Made by a program: the position numbers and the translations under genes. Of a DNA stretch of 58,630 nucleotides, positions 28,832 to 38,900 are shown one piece after another. Each line of letters opens with the position of its first letter. Within the stretch, counting starts at the first letter, position 1. The stretch covers positions 1 through 58,630 of the forward strand of contig SHZF01000023.1 of NCBI GenBank assembly GCA_009692425.1. Direction: 5' to 3'. Under the pieces are notes generated by a model, which was given only the letters and a program-made list of their open reading frames with translations, was not told where the DNA came from and did not search any database. This stretch comes from Myxococcales bacterium. Its GTDB lineage: Bacteria > Myxococcota_A > UBA9042.

Positions 28832-29209
28832 ATGGACGTGCATCCGATCCGCACCGAGGCCGACCACGCCGTGGCGATGGCTGAAGTCGAACGCATGTGG
28901 GGTGCGCCGGTCGGCTCGTCCGATGCCGACCGGCTCGACGTGCTCGTGACGCTGGTCGAAGCGTACGAGGCGCGCCACCACGCCGTGCCGCCGCCGGACC
29001 CGGTGGACGCGATCCTGTTCCGACTGGAGCAACTGGCCTTGCCGCGCTCGGCGCTGGTGCCGCTGCTCGGCAGCCGGTCGCGGGTGTCGGAGGTGTTGCA
29101 CAGGAAACGGCCGCTGACGCTGGCGATGATCCGGCGGCTGCGGCGCGAACTGGGCATTCCGGCCGACGTGCTGGTGGGTGAGGTGGAGGGCGGGCAGCGG
29201 GCGGCTTGA
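28832..29209 (+). CDS. higA: HigA-family antitoxin, HTH-type
   Basis: 125 aa. The C-terminal half is an XRE-like helix-turn-helix: LPRSALVPLLGSRSRVSEVL followed by HRKRPLTLAMIRRLRREL and GIPADVLVGE. The N-terminal half (EADHAVAMAEVERMW, RLDVLVTLVEAYE) is the usual HigA dimer/toxin-binding helix set. It neutralises HigB and presumably binds the GTTCCC palindrome upstream. An AGGAGC ribosome site precedes ATG 28832. Confidence 0.9.
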   Translation: MDVHPIRTEADHAVAMAEVERMWGAPVGSSDADRLDVLVTLVEAYEARHHAVPPPDPVDAILFRLEQLALPRSALVPLLGSRSRVSEVLHRKRPLTLAMIRRLRRELGIPADVLVGEVEGGQRAA

Positions 29210-29228
29210 AGCGATGAGCTGGGGACTT

Positions 29229-29268
29229 CGTGTACAAGCGGCGTACACGAGACGGTCGTTTTGTGTAC
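29229..29268. promoter_or_regulatory. Inverted repeat CGTGTAC..GTACACG after higA
   Basis: CGTGTAC (29229-29235) and GTACACG (29243-29249) form a 7-bp inverted repeat, and a third half-site TGTGTAC follows at 29262. It lies between the end of higA and the 3' end of a leftward gene. It could be a terminator hairpin or a binding site; the extra half-site favours a protein site. Confidence 0.4.
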
Positions 29269-29315
29269 GCGACCCGTTCCCAACGCCAACCGCAAGCTCA
29301 CCTCGGCCGGCGCCG

Positions 29316-31034
29316 TCAGCCCTGCCCGACGAGCCAAAGGATCGGCAGCAACCGGTCGACGAGTTCCGGCCGCTTCTCCAAGGTGTACATGGCCCACCAC
29401 GCAACAGCCTCGGGCCGGTCCTCGGGCGCCTGGGCTTCGATCCACGCGAGCAGCCGGTCCTGGTGCGCCGCTGGCAGCCAAGTCAGGACGGCGTGGGCGG
29501 CAGTCGCTTGCCAGCGCATCTCGATCAGCCAGGCGAATGCACCCTCCGGATCGCGCCGCGTCCACGTCGCCACGATGGACCACCACTCGCCTTGGAGCTG
29601 CCGGGCAAGCCAAGCGAGTGCGTCGTCGGCAAGGTGCGCAACCGCCGTGTCGTCCAGTGGCGCGTGCCGCCAGAATTGTGGATCCCGCTCGACCGCCCAC
29701 TGCACGAGCGGCAGGTGCAGGCGCTGGGGGAACACGTCCTTCGTCAGCCACCCAACCACGTCGCGCGCCGGGACGTTCACCGTCGTGACCAGTTCCATGG
29801 CGAGCGCTTCGTCGATGCACGCGAGGAACAGGCGGCGCAGGTTCGGGTAGTCCGGGCGCGTGAACTGGAACAACACCGCATTGGGCTCGAGCGACCTGCC
29901 TACTGCACGAACGACGAGGCGTCCGCGCTCGATCTGGACCGGGTCCCGCTCGGCTTCGGCAAGGTCCAGGCGCCCCGCGACGAGTTCCCACCCCACCAAC
30001 TTGCCAGACAGTTCGTGTGGATCGCGACCCTGGAGCACCTGTGCGAGCACCCACGCCGTCCAGACCTCGAAGTCGGCCGTGTCGGCAGGTCGCGCGGTGG
30101 GATCCTCTTGGCAGTGCCGAACGAGGTGGTCGAATAGCGGCCCGCCTTCGTGCGCGTAAAACCCGAAGTGCTGCGGCAAGGACGCGAGCGGTGGCCGGGT
30201 CCAGCCTGGGAACAGCCACACGAAGGCAGTCGGCACGGGCGTCGCAGGCGCCGGCAACCCGAAACTCCACGCCCAGGATGTGCGAATCCACGCCGGCACG
30301 TCGTGCCATGGGTCGGTCGAACCGCGCCGACTCAGCGGCTGGGGTGGGCTTGGCGTCGTGTACCGATGGATGCAGCAGCCGATCTGCGCGGCCCACAGAA
30401 GATGGAGCTTGTCGGTGCCGCAGGCGGTCATCCGCCCGTCCTCCAGGGCTCGACCGACCGCGGCGAACACGGCTTCCACCGCACCGATGGCAGCAGGCGT
30501 CGTGGCCAACGGCGGCAGGTGGGGCAGCAGCCGGTCGAGCATGCCGGGCTCCTGGACGACGCGATCGAGAACGCGATCCAGTACATCACGCTTGTCTGGG
30601 TCGAACGCGAGCCGCCCCCACCCAAGGTCGTCCGCCGTCACCTGCTGACGCAGCCAGTCTTCGATCCACGCGGTCACATGCCACGGGGGTTCGAGCGACC
30701 AGTGCCCTCCGCCCGCCGGGGCCAGCAGCCCCGCCCGGATCAGGTGATCGACGACATCGCGTGGCGTGCGTGCGAGCAGGTCGTCCGCGAGGGCATGGGC
30801 CGCTTCGAGCCGTTTGCTCGCGTCCTTCACGCGGGCCAATGCCACCAGAGGAGCGCGCACGGAGACCCCCCGAACGCCCAACGACGGCTCGACCATCTCC
30901 TCCCACTGGCTGCGCGAGGCTCGCCGCCAGCCCCGCAGGTCGAGTCGCGGCGCCCGCCGTTCCAACATGCCCTGCACGACGACGGTCCCGCGCTCGCGCA
31001 GCCACTGGGCCGTTTCTGGGAAGCGGTCCGCCAC
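29316..31034 (-). CDS. Unrecognised 572-aa protein, helical and tryptophan-rich
   Basis: I do not recognise this protein. It is soluble, rich in Trp, Leu, Ala and Arg, and predicted helical throughout, with segments that look like degenerate HEAT/TPR-type repeats (PNLRRLFLACIDEALAME, AWLARQLQGEWWSIVATW, ATAAHAVLTWLPAAHQDRLL). No Walker, nuclease or protease motif is visible. It could be the C-terminal repeat region of a larger STAND-type or defence protein whose N-terminus has been lost: the start lies within 10 bp of a GTCCAGACGCCTGGACGTC motif (31043), a motif that also marks other gene edges in this island. No partner gene is obvious. Confidence 0.5.
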   Translation of the reverse strand: MADRFPETAQWLRERGTVVVQGMLERRAPRLDLRGWRRASRSQWEEMVEPSLGVRGVSVRAPLVALARVKDASKRLEAAHALADDLLARTPRDVVDHLIRAGLLAPAGGGHWSLEPPWHVTAWIEDWLRQQVTADDLGWGRLAFDPDKRDVLDRVLDRVVQEPGMLDRLLPHLPPLATTPAAIGAVEAVFAAVGRALEDGRMTACGTDKLHLLWAAQIGCCIHRYTTPSPPQPLSRRGSTDPWHDVPAWIRTSWAWSFGLPAPATPVPTAFVWLFPGWTRPPLASLPQHFGFYAHEGGPLFDHLVRHCQEDPTARPADTADFEVWTAWVLAQVLQGRDPHELSGKLVGWELVAGRLDLAEAERDPVQIERGRLVVRAVGRSLEPNAVLFQFTRPDYPNLRRLFLACIDEALAMELVTTVNVPARDVVGWLTKDVFPQRLHLPLVQWAVERDPQFWRHAPLDDTAVAHLADDALAWLARQLQGEWWSIVATWTRRDPEGAFAWLIEMRWQATAAHAVLTWLPAAHQDRLLAWIEAQAPEDRPEAVAWWAMYTLEKRPELVDRLLPILWLVGQG

Positions 31035-31156
31035 GTTCAGCGGTCCAGACGCCTGGACGTCTTCAAGTCCGACGCTTTGCTGGAGATACGCCCCTGCGCT
31101 TCGGCGCGGGACACGCTTCTCCCACTGTACACCTTGACCATGGTACGAACAGCGTC

Positions 31157-31678
31157 GTGCCGAAGGAGGAGTTCTTGGAACTGCAACGCTACGCCTACGC
31201 CGGGCCCGCTCACATCAGGGAGAACGCTGACTTTACGACCATGCGCCAGCCCGTCCGCTGCGCCGCTGATGTTCACGCCTAGCTTGCCCAAGATCCTTCA
31301 AAAGAGCCGGACGGCAGCGTGATCGCAACCTACGTCGTCGACATGAAAGGCGAATTGTGGATCGCCGATCGACGCTCTGAACACATCGCATGTGCGCGCG
31401 GCTCCGACGTTCTCGCCGCGGGCGAGATGCAGTTTGAGGTCAATGCCACATCGGTCCGTGCCACGACGGTCTCCAATCTCTCCACGGGCTATTGTCCCGC
31501 GCCGAGGTGCTTCGCGTCGGTCGCCCATGCGCTGGACGCGGCAGGCATCGCGCACCCTGGGCACCTCACGGCGCGCTTCACGTTCCGCAAGTGCCAAGAC
31601 TGCGGGTGGATCAACGTGATCAAGGACGACTGGTTCGTCTGCTCGGTCTGCGAATCGGATCTGCCGCTGGAAGTCTGA
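31157..31678 (+). pseudogene. Zinc-ribbon protein interrupted by an in-frame TAG
   Basis: One frame reads from GTG 31157 (VPKEEFLELQRYAYAGPAHI) to a TAG at 31280-31282, then continues (LAQDPSKEPDGSVIATYVVD) to a TGA at 31676. The two parts join naturally into a protein of about 173 aa. The second part has DMKGELWIADRRSEHIACA and, at the end, FRKCQDCGWINVIKDDWFVC-type zinc ribbon cysteines (CxxC...CxxC). An AGGAGG run lies just inside the first codons. The downstream part alone, from GTG 31319 or ATG 31344, could be expressed. Nonsense mutation or a base-call error is likely; TAG is a normal stop in neighbouring genes. Function unknown. Confidence 0.55.
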
Positions 31679-31826
31679 GCGTCCAGAAAACCGAGCCTCC
31701 AGGATCGCGCCAGAGCCCCGTTTTTACCGTCGGACGACCAGAGCCCGCAACCAGCGAGCAAGGACTTCCGCACGCCCCACACGTTCTGCCATCCTTGGCA
31801 CGCCCGACCCGACGCCCGGAGTTCCG

Positions 31827-31919
31827 ATGCCCCCGCCGCACCCGACCCGCGTCCTGACCCTGCTCGTCGTCGAAGACAACAACGACCGCGTCACCACCTT
31901 CGAGAGCTGGTTGCCTGCC
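31827..31919 (+). pseudogene. Receiver-domain gene fragment
   Basis: A short peptide, MPPPHPTRVLTLLVVEDNND then RVTTFESWLP, matches the first strand and acidic pocket of CheY-like receivers, especially the small cyclic-phosphate processing receiver type with VxEDNxDR. The frame degenerates at once into Pro/Arg-rich sequence, so only about 30 residues survive. The 304-bp gap between the zinc-ribbon gene and the lamin-tail gene contains only this and a promoter. Confidence 0.4.
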
Positions 31920-31929
31920 CGCCCCCGCG

Positions 31930-31958
31930 TTGCCCGCCCCCGCCGCGCCCGCTATCCT
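31930..31958 (+). promoter_or_regulatory. Putative promoter of the lamin-tail lipoprotein gene
   Basis: TTGCCC, a 17-bp spacer, then TATCCT, 24 bp before ATG 31983, with an AGGAGG ribosome site in between at 31971-31976. Confidence 0.6.
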
Positions 31959-31982
31959 CCCGCCTGCCGCCCAGGAGGCCCG

Positions 31983-34900
31983 ATGACCCGCCGCTCCTTT
32001 CGTCAGTCGAACTCTCTCGCCGTCCTTGTCGGCTTCCTTGGCCTTGCTGGGTTCGGCGCGGCGTGCGCCAACACCGATCCCACCAAGCCGGCGACGACGA
32101 CCCTCGTGCCCGACGCCGGCGGTCCGACCTTCGACAGCGGCCCCAAGACCGACGGCGCCAAGACCGACGGCGCCAAGACCGACGGCGCCACGAGCGACGG
32201 CGTGGCGGCCGACGCCGGGCTGAAGGACACCTGGGCCGGCTGCCCCCCGTGCGACGACAGCAATCCGTGCACCGACGACCTGTGCGGCGTCGACGGCAAG
32301 TGCGCCAACCAGCCCAACGCGGCTGACTGCGACGACAAGGACCCGTGCACGGGCGGCGACAAGTGCGCGGGCGGCACGTGCGCGCCGGGCAAGGCCAAGC
32401 TGTGCCTGGATGGCGGAGCGGCCGATGCCGGTGACACCGCGCCACCCAAGGATGCCGCCGCCGACGCGGCGCCACCCAAGGGTCCGAACCTGAAGGCGGG
32501 CGATCTCGTGGTCACCGAAATCATGACGAATCCGTTTGCCGCCCAAGACAGCGTCGGCGAATGGTTCGAGATCTTCAATACGACCGACGCCGCCATCGCA
32601 CTCGAAGGCCTCGTAGTGCGCGACGCCAAGCCCGACAAGTACTTCGTGCCCGCCAGCGTGACGATCGCGGCCAAGGGCTACCTCGTGTTCGGGCTCGAGG
32701 GCGACAAGGCGAAAAACGGCGGTGTGCCCGTCGATCACGTCATCAAGTCGTTCGCGCTGTTCAACTCGGCCGACCAGGTCATCCTGGAGTCGAACGGAAT
32801 CACGATCGATCAGGTCGCCTACGACATCCAGAAGGGCTGGCCCGACACGAACGGTGTGTCGTTGAGCCTGTCGCCGACCGCGACGGACTTCAAGGCCAAC
32901 GACGTGCCCGCGAACTGGTGCGGCGCGACGACGGCGCTGGGCCCGGGGCTCGACAAGGCGACGCCCGGCCAACCCAACGACGCGTGCCTGCCCGACGGCG
33001 ACAAGGATGGCGTGCCGGACGCCAAGGACAACTGCCCGACCATTGCCAACGCCTCGCAACTTGACGTGAACAAGAACGGCGTTGGCGACGCCTGCGAGGG
33101 AGCGAGCCCGAACTGCGGCAACAAGGCGGTCGATGCGGGCGAAGCGTGCGACGACGGCAACAAGGTGTCCGGCGACGGCTGCAGCGTGTACTGCCAGGTC
33201 GAACTGCCGATCGTGCCGGGCGGGCTCGTCATCGCCGAGTTCATGCCGAATCCCGCGGGCGTGGCCGACGACCTCGGCGAGTGGGTCGAACTGTACAACC
33301 CGACGAGCGCCGACGTTGCCCTCAACGGCGCGGTGCTACAGACCGGGACTGTGCTGCCGATCGTGCACGTGATCGAGAGCCCGCAGGCGATTGTGGTGCC
33401 GGCCAACGGGTGGCTCCTGCTCGCCAACAACGCCGATGCGGCGACGAACGGCGGCCTGAAGCCGGGCTACGTCTACGCCAAGGTCGCGCTGAGTTCGACG
33501 GCGGCGTCCTTGCTGGTGAAGTCGGCGGGTCAGGTCGTCGATGCGGTCACGTACAGTCCCAAGTGGCCGATCGTGGCAGGCAAGGCCGTCGCGCTCGACC
33601 CGGGCAAGCACGATGCGAAGTCGAACGACGACCCGGTCGCTTGGTGCAAGGCGACGAAGCCGTACGGAGACAAGGGCGACTTCGGCACGCCGGGCGCGGC
33701 CAACGGGCCGTGCGAGGAGGCTGGCGACGAAGACGGCGACACGGTCCCCGACAAGACCGACAACTGCAAGGCCGACAAGAATCCGCAGCAAGAAGACGGC
33801 GACAAGGACGGCATCGGCGACGTCTGCGACAACTGCAAGGAACAGGCCAACGACAACCAGCAGGACTCCAACCAGGACGGCACCGGCGACGCGTGCGAAA
33901 AGCCGGGCTGCGGCAACGGCATGGCCGACCCGGGCGAAGCGTGCGAGGACGGCAACAAGAAGGCGGGCGATGGCTGCGGGCCGACGTGCAAGGTCGAGGT
34001 CGCGCCGCAAGAAGGCGCGCTCGTCATCACGGAACTGATGGCCAACCCGAAGGCGGTGACCGACGACCTTGGCGAGTGGATCGAGCTGTTCAATGCATCG
34101 ACGGTCGAGGTCGAACTGGTCGGCGTCACGCTGCGGGTCGGCACGAGTGCGGCCAAGTTCGATGCGGCGGCGTCGGCGGTGCTGGCGCCCGGCGGCTTCG
34201 CGGTGCTGGCCAAGAACGGCGACAAGGCGACGAACGGTGGACTCGATGTCGCGTTGGCGTGGACCGGCGTCGCGCTGCCCAACTCCGGCACGGTCGAGGT
34301 GCGCATCGAGGCGGGCGCCGTGGTCGTGGACAAGGTCGTCTACGGCGCGCCGGGCGGTGTGGGAGCGGTCGGCGACGGGGCAAGCCTGGCGCTGGCGGGC
34401 ACGGCGAGCGCGACGACGACGGCCGCCAACGATGTCGCTGCGAACTGGTGTACCGGAAAGGACAAGTTCGGCGGCGGCGACCTCGGCTCTCCTGGCAAGG
34501 CCAATCCCGAGTGCGCGGCGGCGCCGTTGCCGAGTGGGCTGACGCCCGGCGACGTGATCTTCACCGAAATCATGCCCAACGGCCTGGGCGGCGTGGGCGA
34601 TCAGGGCGAATGGGTCGAAGTGAAGAACATGACGGCGGCCCCGATTGACCTCGCCGGCGTCACGCTGAAGAACAAGACGTCGTCGCACGTCATCAAGGGC
34701 CCGCTCGCCATCGCCGCAGGTGGCTACGTGGCGCTCGGGGCGAACGGGGATGTGGCGAAGAATGGCGGCTCGGCGATCGCGTATGTCTATGGCACCGCGA
34801 TCGTGCTCGGCAACTCCGACGGCGTGCTGTCGCTCGAGGTGAACGGCAAGGTGCTCGACGCGACGAGCTACACCTCGGCCAAGCCGTGGCCGGGCATCAA

Positions 34901-35162
34901 GCAGGGGGTGGCCATGCAACTCGACCCGAAGAAGGAGACCGCCACCGACAACGACAAGGGAGAGAGTTGGTGTCTGGCGACCGCCAAGATCGGCGGCGGG
35001 GCACTGCTCGGCACGCCGGGCGCCGCGAACAGCGCGTGTGGGCCCCCCTTGCCGCCTCCGCCACCACCGGGAGCACTGCCGGGCGGCGGTCAGCGGGGCG
35101 GTCCGCCTGGCAGCGGCAAGCAGGGCTTTGGCGGGTGGTACGCGCCGTGGTTCGGGCAATAG
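31983..35162 (+). CDS. Secreted lipoprotein with four lamin-tail domains and TSP3-like repeats
   Basis: 1059 aa. The signal peptide ends in a lipobox (FGAAC, Cys28), followed by a KTDGA repeat linker and a Cys-rich segment (CPPCDDSNPCTDDLCG). Four lamin-tail domains follow, each opening with a strand such as LVVTEIMTNP and GEWFEIFN (about residues 172, 411, 678 and 855). Between them lie thrombospondin-3-like calcium repeats (DGDKDGVPDAKDNCP, NKNGVGDACEG, EDGDKDGIGDVCDNC) and DUF4215-type Cys motifs (GEACDDGNKVSGDGCS). The end is Pro/Gly-rich. Bacterial lamin-tail proteins are often surface-exposed or nuclease-associated, but no nuclease domain is seen. Role unknown. Confidence 0.85.
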   Translation: MTRRSFRQSNSLAVLVGFLGLAGFGAACANTDPTKPATTTLVPDAGGPTFDSGPKTDGAKTDGAKTDGATSDGVAADAGLKDTWAGCPPCDDSNPCTDDLCGVDGKCANQPNAADCDDKDPCTGGDKCAGGTCAPGKAKLCLDGGAADAGDTAPPKDAAADAAPPKGPNLKAGDLVVTEIMTNPFAAQDSVGEWFEIFNTTDAAIALEGLVVRDAKPDKYFVPASVTIAAKGYLVFGLEGDKAKNGGVPVDHVIKSFALFNSADQVILESNGITIDQVAYDIQKGWPDTNGVSLSLSPTATDFKANDVPANWCGATTALGPGLDKATPGQPNDACLPDGDKDGVPDAKDNCPTIANASQLDVNKNGVGDACEGASPNCGNKAVDAGEACDDGNKVSGDGCSVYCQVELPIVPGGLVIAEFMPNPAGVADDLGEWVELYNPTSADVALNGAVLQTGTVLPIVHVIESPQAIVVPANGWLLLANNADAATNGGLKPGYVYAKVALSSTAASLLVKSAGQVVDAVTYSPKWPIVAGKAVALDPGKHDAKSNDDPVAWCKATKPYGDKGDFGTPGAANGPCEEAGDEDGDTVPDKTDNCKADKNPQQEDGDKDGIGDVCDNCKEQANDNQQDSNQDGTGDACEKPGCGNGMADPGEACEDGNKKAGDGCGPTCKVEVAPQEGALVITELMANPKAVTDDLGEWIELFNASTVEVELVGVTLRVGTSAAKFDAAASAVLAPGGFAVLAKNGDKATNGGLDVALAWTGVALPNSGTVEVRIEAGAVVVDKVVYGAPGGVGAVGDGASLALAGTASATTTAANDVAANWCTGKDKFGGGDLGSPGKANPECAAAPLPSGLTPGDVIFTEIMPNGLGGVGDQGEWVEVKNMTAAPIDLAGVTLKNKTSSHVIKGPLAIAAGGYVALGANGDVAKNGGSAIAYVYGTAIVLGNSDGVLSLEVNGKVLDATSYTSAKPWPGIKQGVAMQLDPKKETATDNDKGESWCLATAKIGGGALLGTPGAANSACGPPLPPPPPPGALPGGGQRGGPPGSGKQGFGGWYAPWFGQ
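32145..32204 (+). repeat. 15-bp tandem repeat coding KTDGA
   Basis: Three identical units of AAGACCGACGGCGCC followed by one degenerate unit, in frame just after the lipobox of the lamin-tail protein. Confidence 0.9.
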
Positions 35163-35233
35163 GCGCGCGGCGCCCAGTCATGGCGACTCGATGAGAGCGC
35201 CGACGAAAACAACGCAACATGCCCAAGGCCGTG

Positions 35234-35321
35234 ACCCGGCCCGATTTTTGTTGCCGGGTTGCCAGGCTCGCGGCCAATGCCGACTCGCGGCAACGGCAAA
35301 AGGGACCGAATTATTTCGGTC
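35234..35321. terminator. Two hairpins between convergent genes
   Basis: ACCCGGC/GCCGGGT (35234-35240 and 35253-35259, with a T-rich 12-nt loop) and GACCGAA-TTAT-TTCGGTC (35304-35321) lie between the rightward lamin-tail gene (stop 35162) and the leftward gene ending at 35341. The second has a perfect 7-bp stem. They probably form a bidirectional terminator region. Confidence 0.5.
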
Positions 35322-35340
35322 GGCACCCGAAGCACTGGCC

Positions 35341-35736
35341 TCACTTGCGCCCGAAACGCCGGATGCGTTGCACGATGTGGCGCAGTTTCCAGGCATGGGC
35401 CTCGCTGAGCGCAAGGGCATGGTCGGCGAGCACGGCTTCGAGCCCGCGCACACACCTGCCATCTCCCAACGCATCGAAGTAGGCGACGAACGCATCAACG
35501 CCAGCGTGACCAAACGCCGCGGGCGCGCATGCGAGCCGTTCCGCTACCAGCGCCTGCACGGTGGCCAGACGCAGGCGCGTGGCCTCGGCGACGGCCGCCA
35601 CCGCTTGCTGCGGGTCCGCGCTGGCGACGCGCAGGGCGAGTGCGGCGGCGACCGGGTCGAGGCCCGCGAGGAGCGGGTCGGGCGGGGTCACGCGGGCGCC
35701 GAGAAAATCGAAGTCGTCGTCTGCCACGCGAGCCAC
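35341..35736 (-). CDS. Unrecognised helical protein, about 131 aa
   Basis: Start at GTG 35736 or 35727 gives VARVADDDFDFLGARVTPPD, followed by Ala-rich helices (DPVAAALALRVASADPQQA, LATVQALVAERLA) and a basic end (WKLRHIVQRIRRFGRK). There is no signal peptide or known motif. The frame is open further upstream to 36060, but that part runs into the TPR gene and a hairpin and does not look coding. It lies downstream of the TPR gene on the same strand. Moderate confidence that it is a gene; no function proposed. Confidence 0.45.
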   Translation of the reverse strand: MARVADDDFDFLGARVTPPDPLLAGLDPVAAALALRVASADPQQAVAAVAEATRLRLATVQALVAERLACAPAAFGHAGVDAFVAYFDALGDGRCVRGLEAVLADHALALSEAHAWKLRHIVQRIRRFGRK

Positions 35737-35755
35737 CCGAGACGCGGGTTTCCTG

Positions 35756-35783
35756 GGAGTTGTCGGGAAGTCCGACAAACTCC
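35756..35783. terminator. Strong hairpin downstream of the TPR gene
   Basis: GGAGTTGTCGG, a 5-nt loop GAAGT, then CCGACAAACTCC: an 11-bp stem with one bulged A. It lies in the 259-bp stretch 35737-35995 between the leftward TPR gene and the small leftward gene, in which I see no other feature. It may end TPR-gene transcription; no T-run is present on either strand. Confidence 0.4.
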
Positions 35784-35995
35784 TGGCCGGCAGTTTGACA
35801 CAGACGGCCAACAACTGGCTGCCCAGAATCCAGTGGGGTTCATACCAGAGCCCGTCGAATCGGATCGAGGGCTCGCGACGAACGCGACGAGCGAGGCAAG
35901 GCGCGAAGGCCAAGGAACAGCAGGACGATTTTGAGCCTGAGCAACGCAGCTGTCGCGGGCGAGCGAGTACCGCTCCGAATTCAAGGGATTTGGTA

Positions 35996-38900
35996 TCAAT
36001 CGCCTGGGCGGGTTTCCTGTTGCAGGGAGCCCAAGCGCCTCTCCTCCGCACCGGCCGCATCGGCGCAGCGGGCCGCCAGCGCCGACCCTACGGGCACGGC
36101 ATCGGCGATCTGGCCACACCAGCGAGCGACGAACATTGCGCCGTCATGGCGACCCAGCACGGCCTGCTCCAGCGCCGCAGCGATGAGCGAGTCGCCGTGC
36201 TGCAGGGCGGTGGCCAGGGTGGTCCGATCCACGGTCAACCAGGGCGCCAGCGTGCGCCGCACCAGCCGACCGCGCACATCGCGCAGGGCCTCCCCGTCGC
36301 CGGCGCTGACGGCAAGGGCATCGAGCGTCGGCGCCTGCGGAGCCCCGAACAAGGCGAGCGCCATCCGCACGAGACTGGCTCGTTTGGCTCGCACGGCGAT
36401 GCCCAGCAGCGCGGCGCCGGCCGCTTCGCTGGCGGCGGCGCGCAGGGCCCACACCGCAGCGGCTTCGCGGGCACAGTCCGCTTCGCCCGCTTCTACGCCA
36501 GCTGCGACCTCGATCAGCGTGCGCACCGCTGCGGCCTGCTGGCGCGAACCGGCATGCCTGGCCGCAGCGTGCCCCAGGGCGAGCAGGTGCAGAACGCCGC
36601 CGTCGCGCCGCAGGGCACCCGCCTGCCGATCCATCTCGCCGAGCGCGATGGCGCTGCCCACGCGCGCCAGCACCCATGCCGCAAGCGGGCCGGTGTCGGA
36701 CCGAGACAGCAACGAGACGAGCGCGGGCTCCTCGCCCGGCACGGCAGGCAGCGCGGCCAGCGCCACCAACCACGCGCGCTGCACGTCGTCGTCCGCTTCG
36801 CCTTGCTGCAGGGCTTCGACGAGGAGCCGGGCGGCGCCTTCGGTGCCCGCAGCACCCAGAGCGAGGCCGACATCGCGGCGCAGCACCGGGTTCGGGCTCT
36901 GCAACAACTGGCGTGCCAATGCCACCGGAGGCGCGCGGTGCGACGCCGACAGTTGGCGCAGCGCGCGCACCTGGCTGGCGAGGTCGCCGCTGGCGAGCGC
37001 GTCGGCGACGGGACTCGGCGAAGGTGCCACGGTGTCGATGCCCACGGCGCGATCGAGCGCCGCAGTGCGCAGCCAAGCGTCGTAGGCCGACAGCCGGAAC
37101 CGCTCGATCACCTCGCGGCGTGCGTGTTGGGGGCCGACCGAATCCAGCCAGCGCACGAGTTCGGCCGAACGCCCGGCGGCGAGCGCCACCGTCAGCAGGC
37201 GCTGGCCCGCCGTGTCGAGTTCATCGGCATCGGTTGCCCGCAGGACGATGTCGCGCAGCGCACGGTCTTCCTCTGCCGCCGCCCCGGTCAACCGGTAGAA
37301 GCCAGCCAGCCGGGCCGTCGCGCGGGTGTCGGTGCGGTTCGCGGCCGCGGCACGCCGGAACAGGTCCCCCGCGCCGGCCGGGTCGCCAAAGCGCAGGTGG
37401 GCGTCGCCGAGCCGCAGCAGGACGCTGGTCGAAGCGTCGAGGCCGGGCACGAGCAGCAACGCTTCGGCGGCGGCGGTCTGGGCGGCGTCACCCTGGGCCA
37501 GCGCGGCTTCGACGAGCCCGAGCAGGTGCGGCTCAGCGGCGTCCGGGTCGAGCCGGCGCAAGGTGGCGAGCGCTGCCAGCGCCTCGGCCGGGCGATCGCG
37601 CTGTACTCGCCCGACGGCCGCGAGTTGCAGCACTTCGGGGTCCATGGGGAATGCCGTGAGCACCCTCTGCGTCAACTGGAGCCACTGCGCATCGCTTGTC
37701 GGCGACCGATCGTTCTCCTGCTGCCCCGCAAGGTCGAGCCACAACAGCGCGCCGCTCAAGTCGAGCGGCCCGTTTTCCAGCCGCGCAGCCAGTGTGCGCG
37801 CCCGCCCCGGGCCCACGCCCATGCGACGATACAACGCTGCCAGCGACTGGCGCGCCTCCGCCGCCCGCACGCGATCGGGCGCCGTCGGGGCCGGACCGAG
37901 CGCGGCCACCTCAAGCCAGCGACGTTCGGCGTCCTGCAGCCGCCCCGAGCGCTCGTCGAGTTGGGCGTACAGGCGCGCCACTGCGGGCTCGTGCGGCCGC
38001 AGCCGCTGCATGTGGGCCGCGGTTGCGCGCACTGCGTCGATGCGACCGTGGGCGAGCAGCAGCGCCGCCGAGCGCTCCAGCGCGCGCCACTTGCCGTCTT
38101 CGCCTCGGCCGGCGCGCCCGAGCACCTCGAGGGCCGTAGCGTCGTCGGCGCGGGAGAGCAGCCACTCAGCGTACGCTTCTGCGTACTGGGCCTCGGCAGG
38201 CGCCGCATCGAGCAGGGCCCGAAACAACGCTTGGATGCGCTTTGCATCGTCGCCGACCCGCTGCTCGCGATCAACCAGGCCCTCGAGCAGGACGTCGTGG
38301 CGCGGAAACCGCCGGGCGAGGTCGTCGATCAGGCCACGCGCCGCCGCCTCGTCGCGCGCGAGGATATGGGCATCGAGCACCTGCAACCACGGCAGGGGGT
38401 CCGCCGGCGCCAGGTGCACGACCTCGGCGACCGCTGCCGCAAGTTCCTCGCGCAATCCGAGCCGCTGCAGCAGTTGCAGCCATGCGGCTTGCAAGGTGCG
38501 GTGGCCGGGAAACGCCTTCCAGGCGGCCCGCAGCGTGGCCAAGGCGTCCTCGTCCTGGCCCGCGTCTTGCAGCAAGCGCGCGGCGGCCACGGCGGCATCA
38601 GGGTCGTGCCAGGCCTTGAGCGAAGCGAGCACTGTGTCGAGGTCGCCGCGCAGCCGCGCCGTGGCGAGCAGGCGGTCGAACAAGGCGGCCCGCGTACCCC
38701 GCGGCGCTGCGGCCAGGGCGGCCTGCACGACGGCGCGCGCGGCATCCGGGTCACCGGCCGCCAGCAGGGCGTCGGTGTACGCTTCGGCCACCGGACGGGC
38801 CAGCGCCCCGCGCCGGGCCGCCATCCAGGCGCGCTGGAGCAGCTTGCGCAAGATGGGGTCGTCCTGGCCCAGCCCCAGCAGGGTGGCGGCATCGAGCAGA

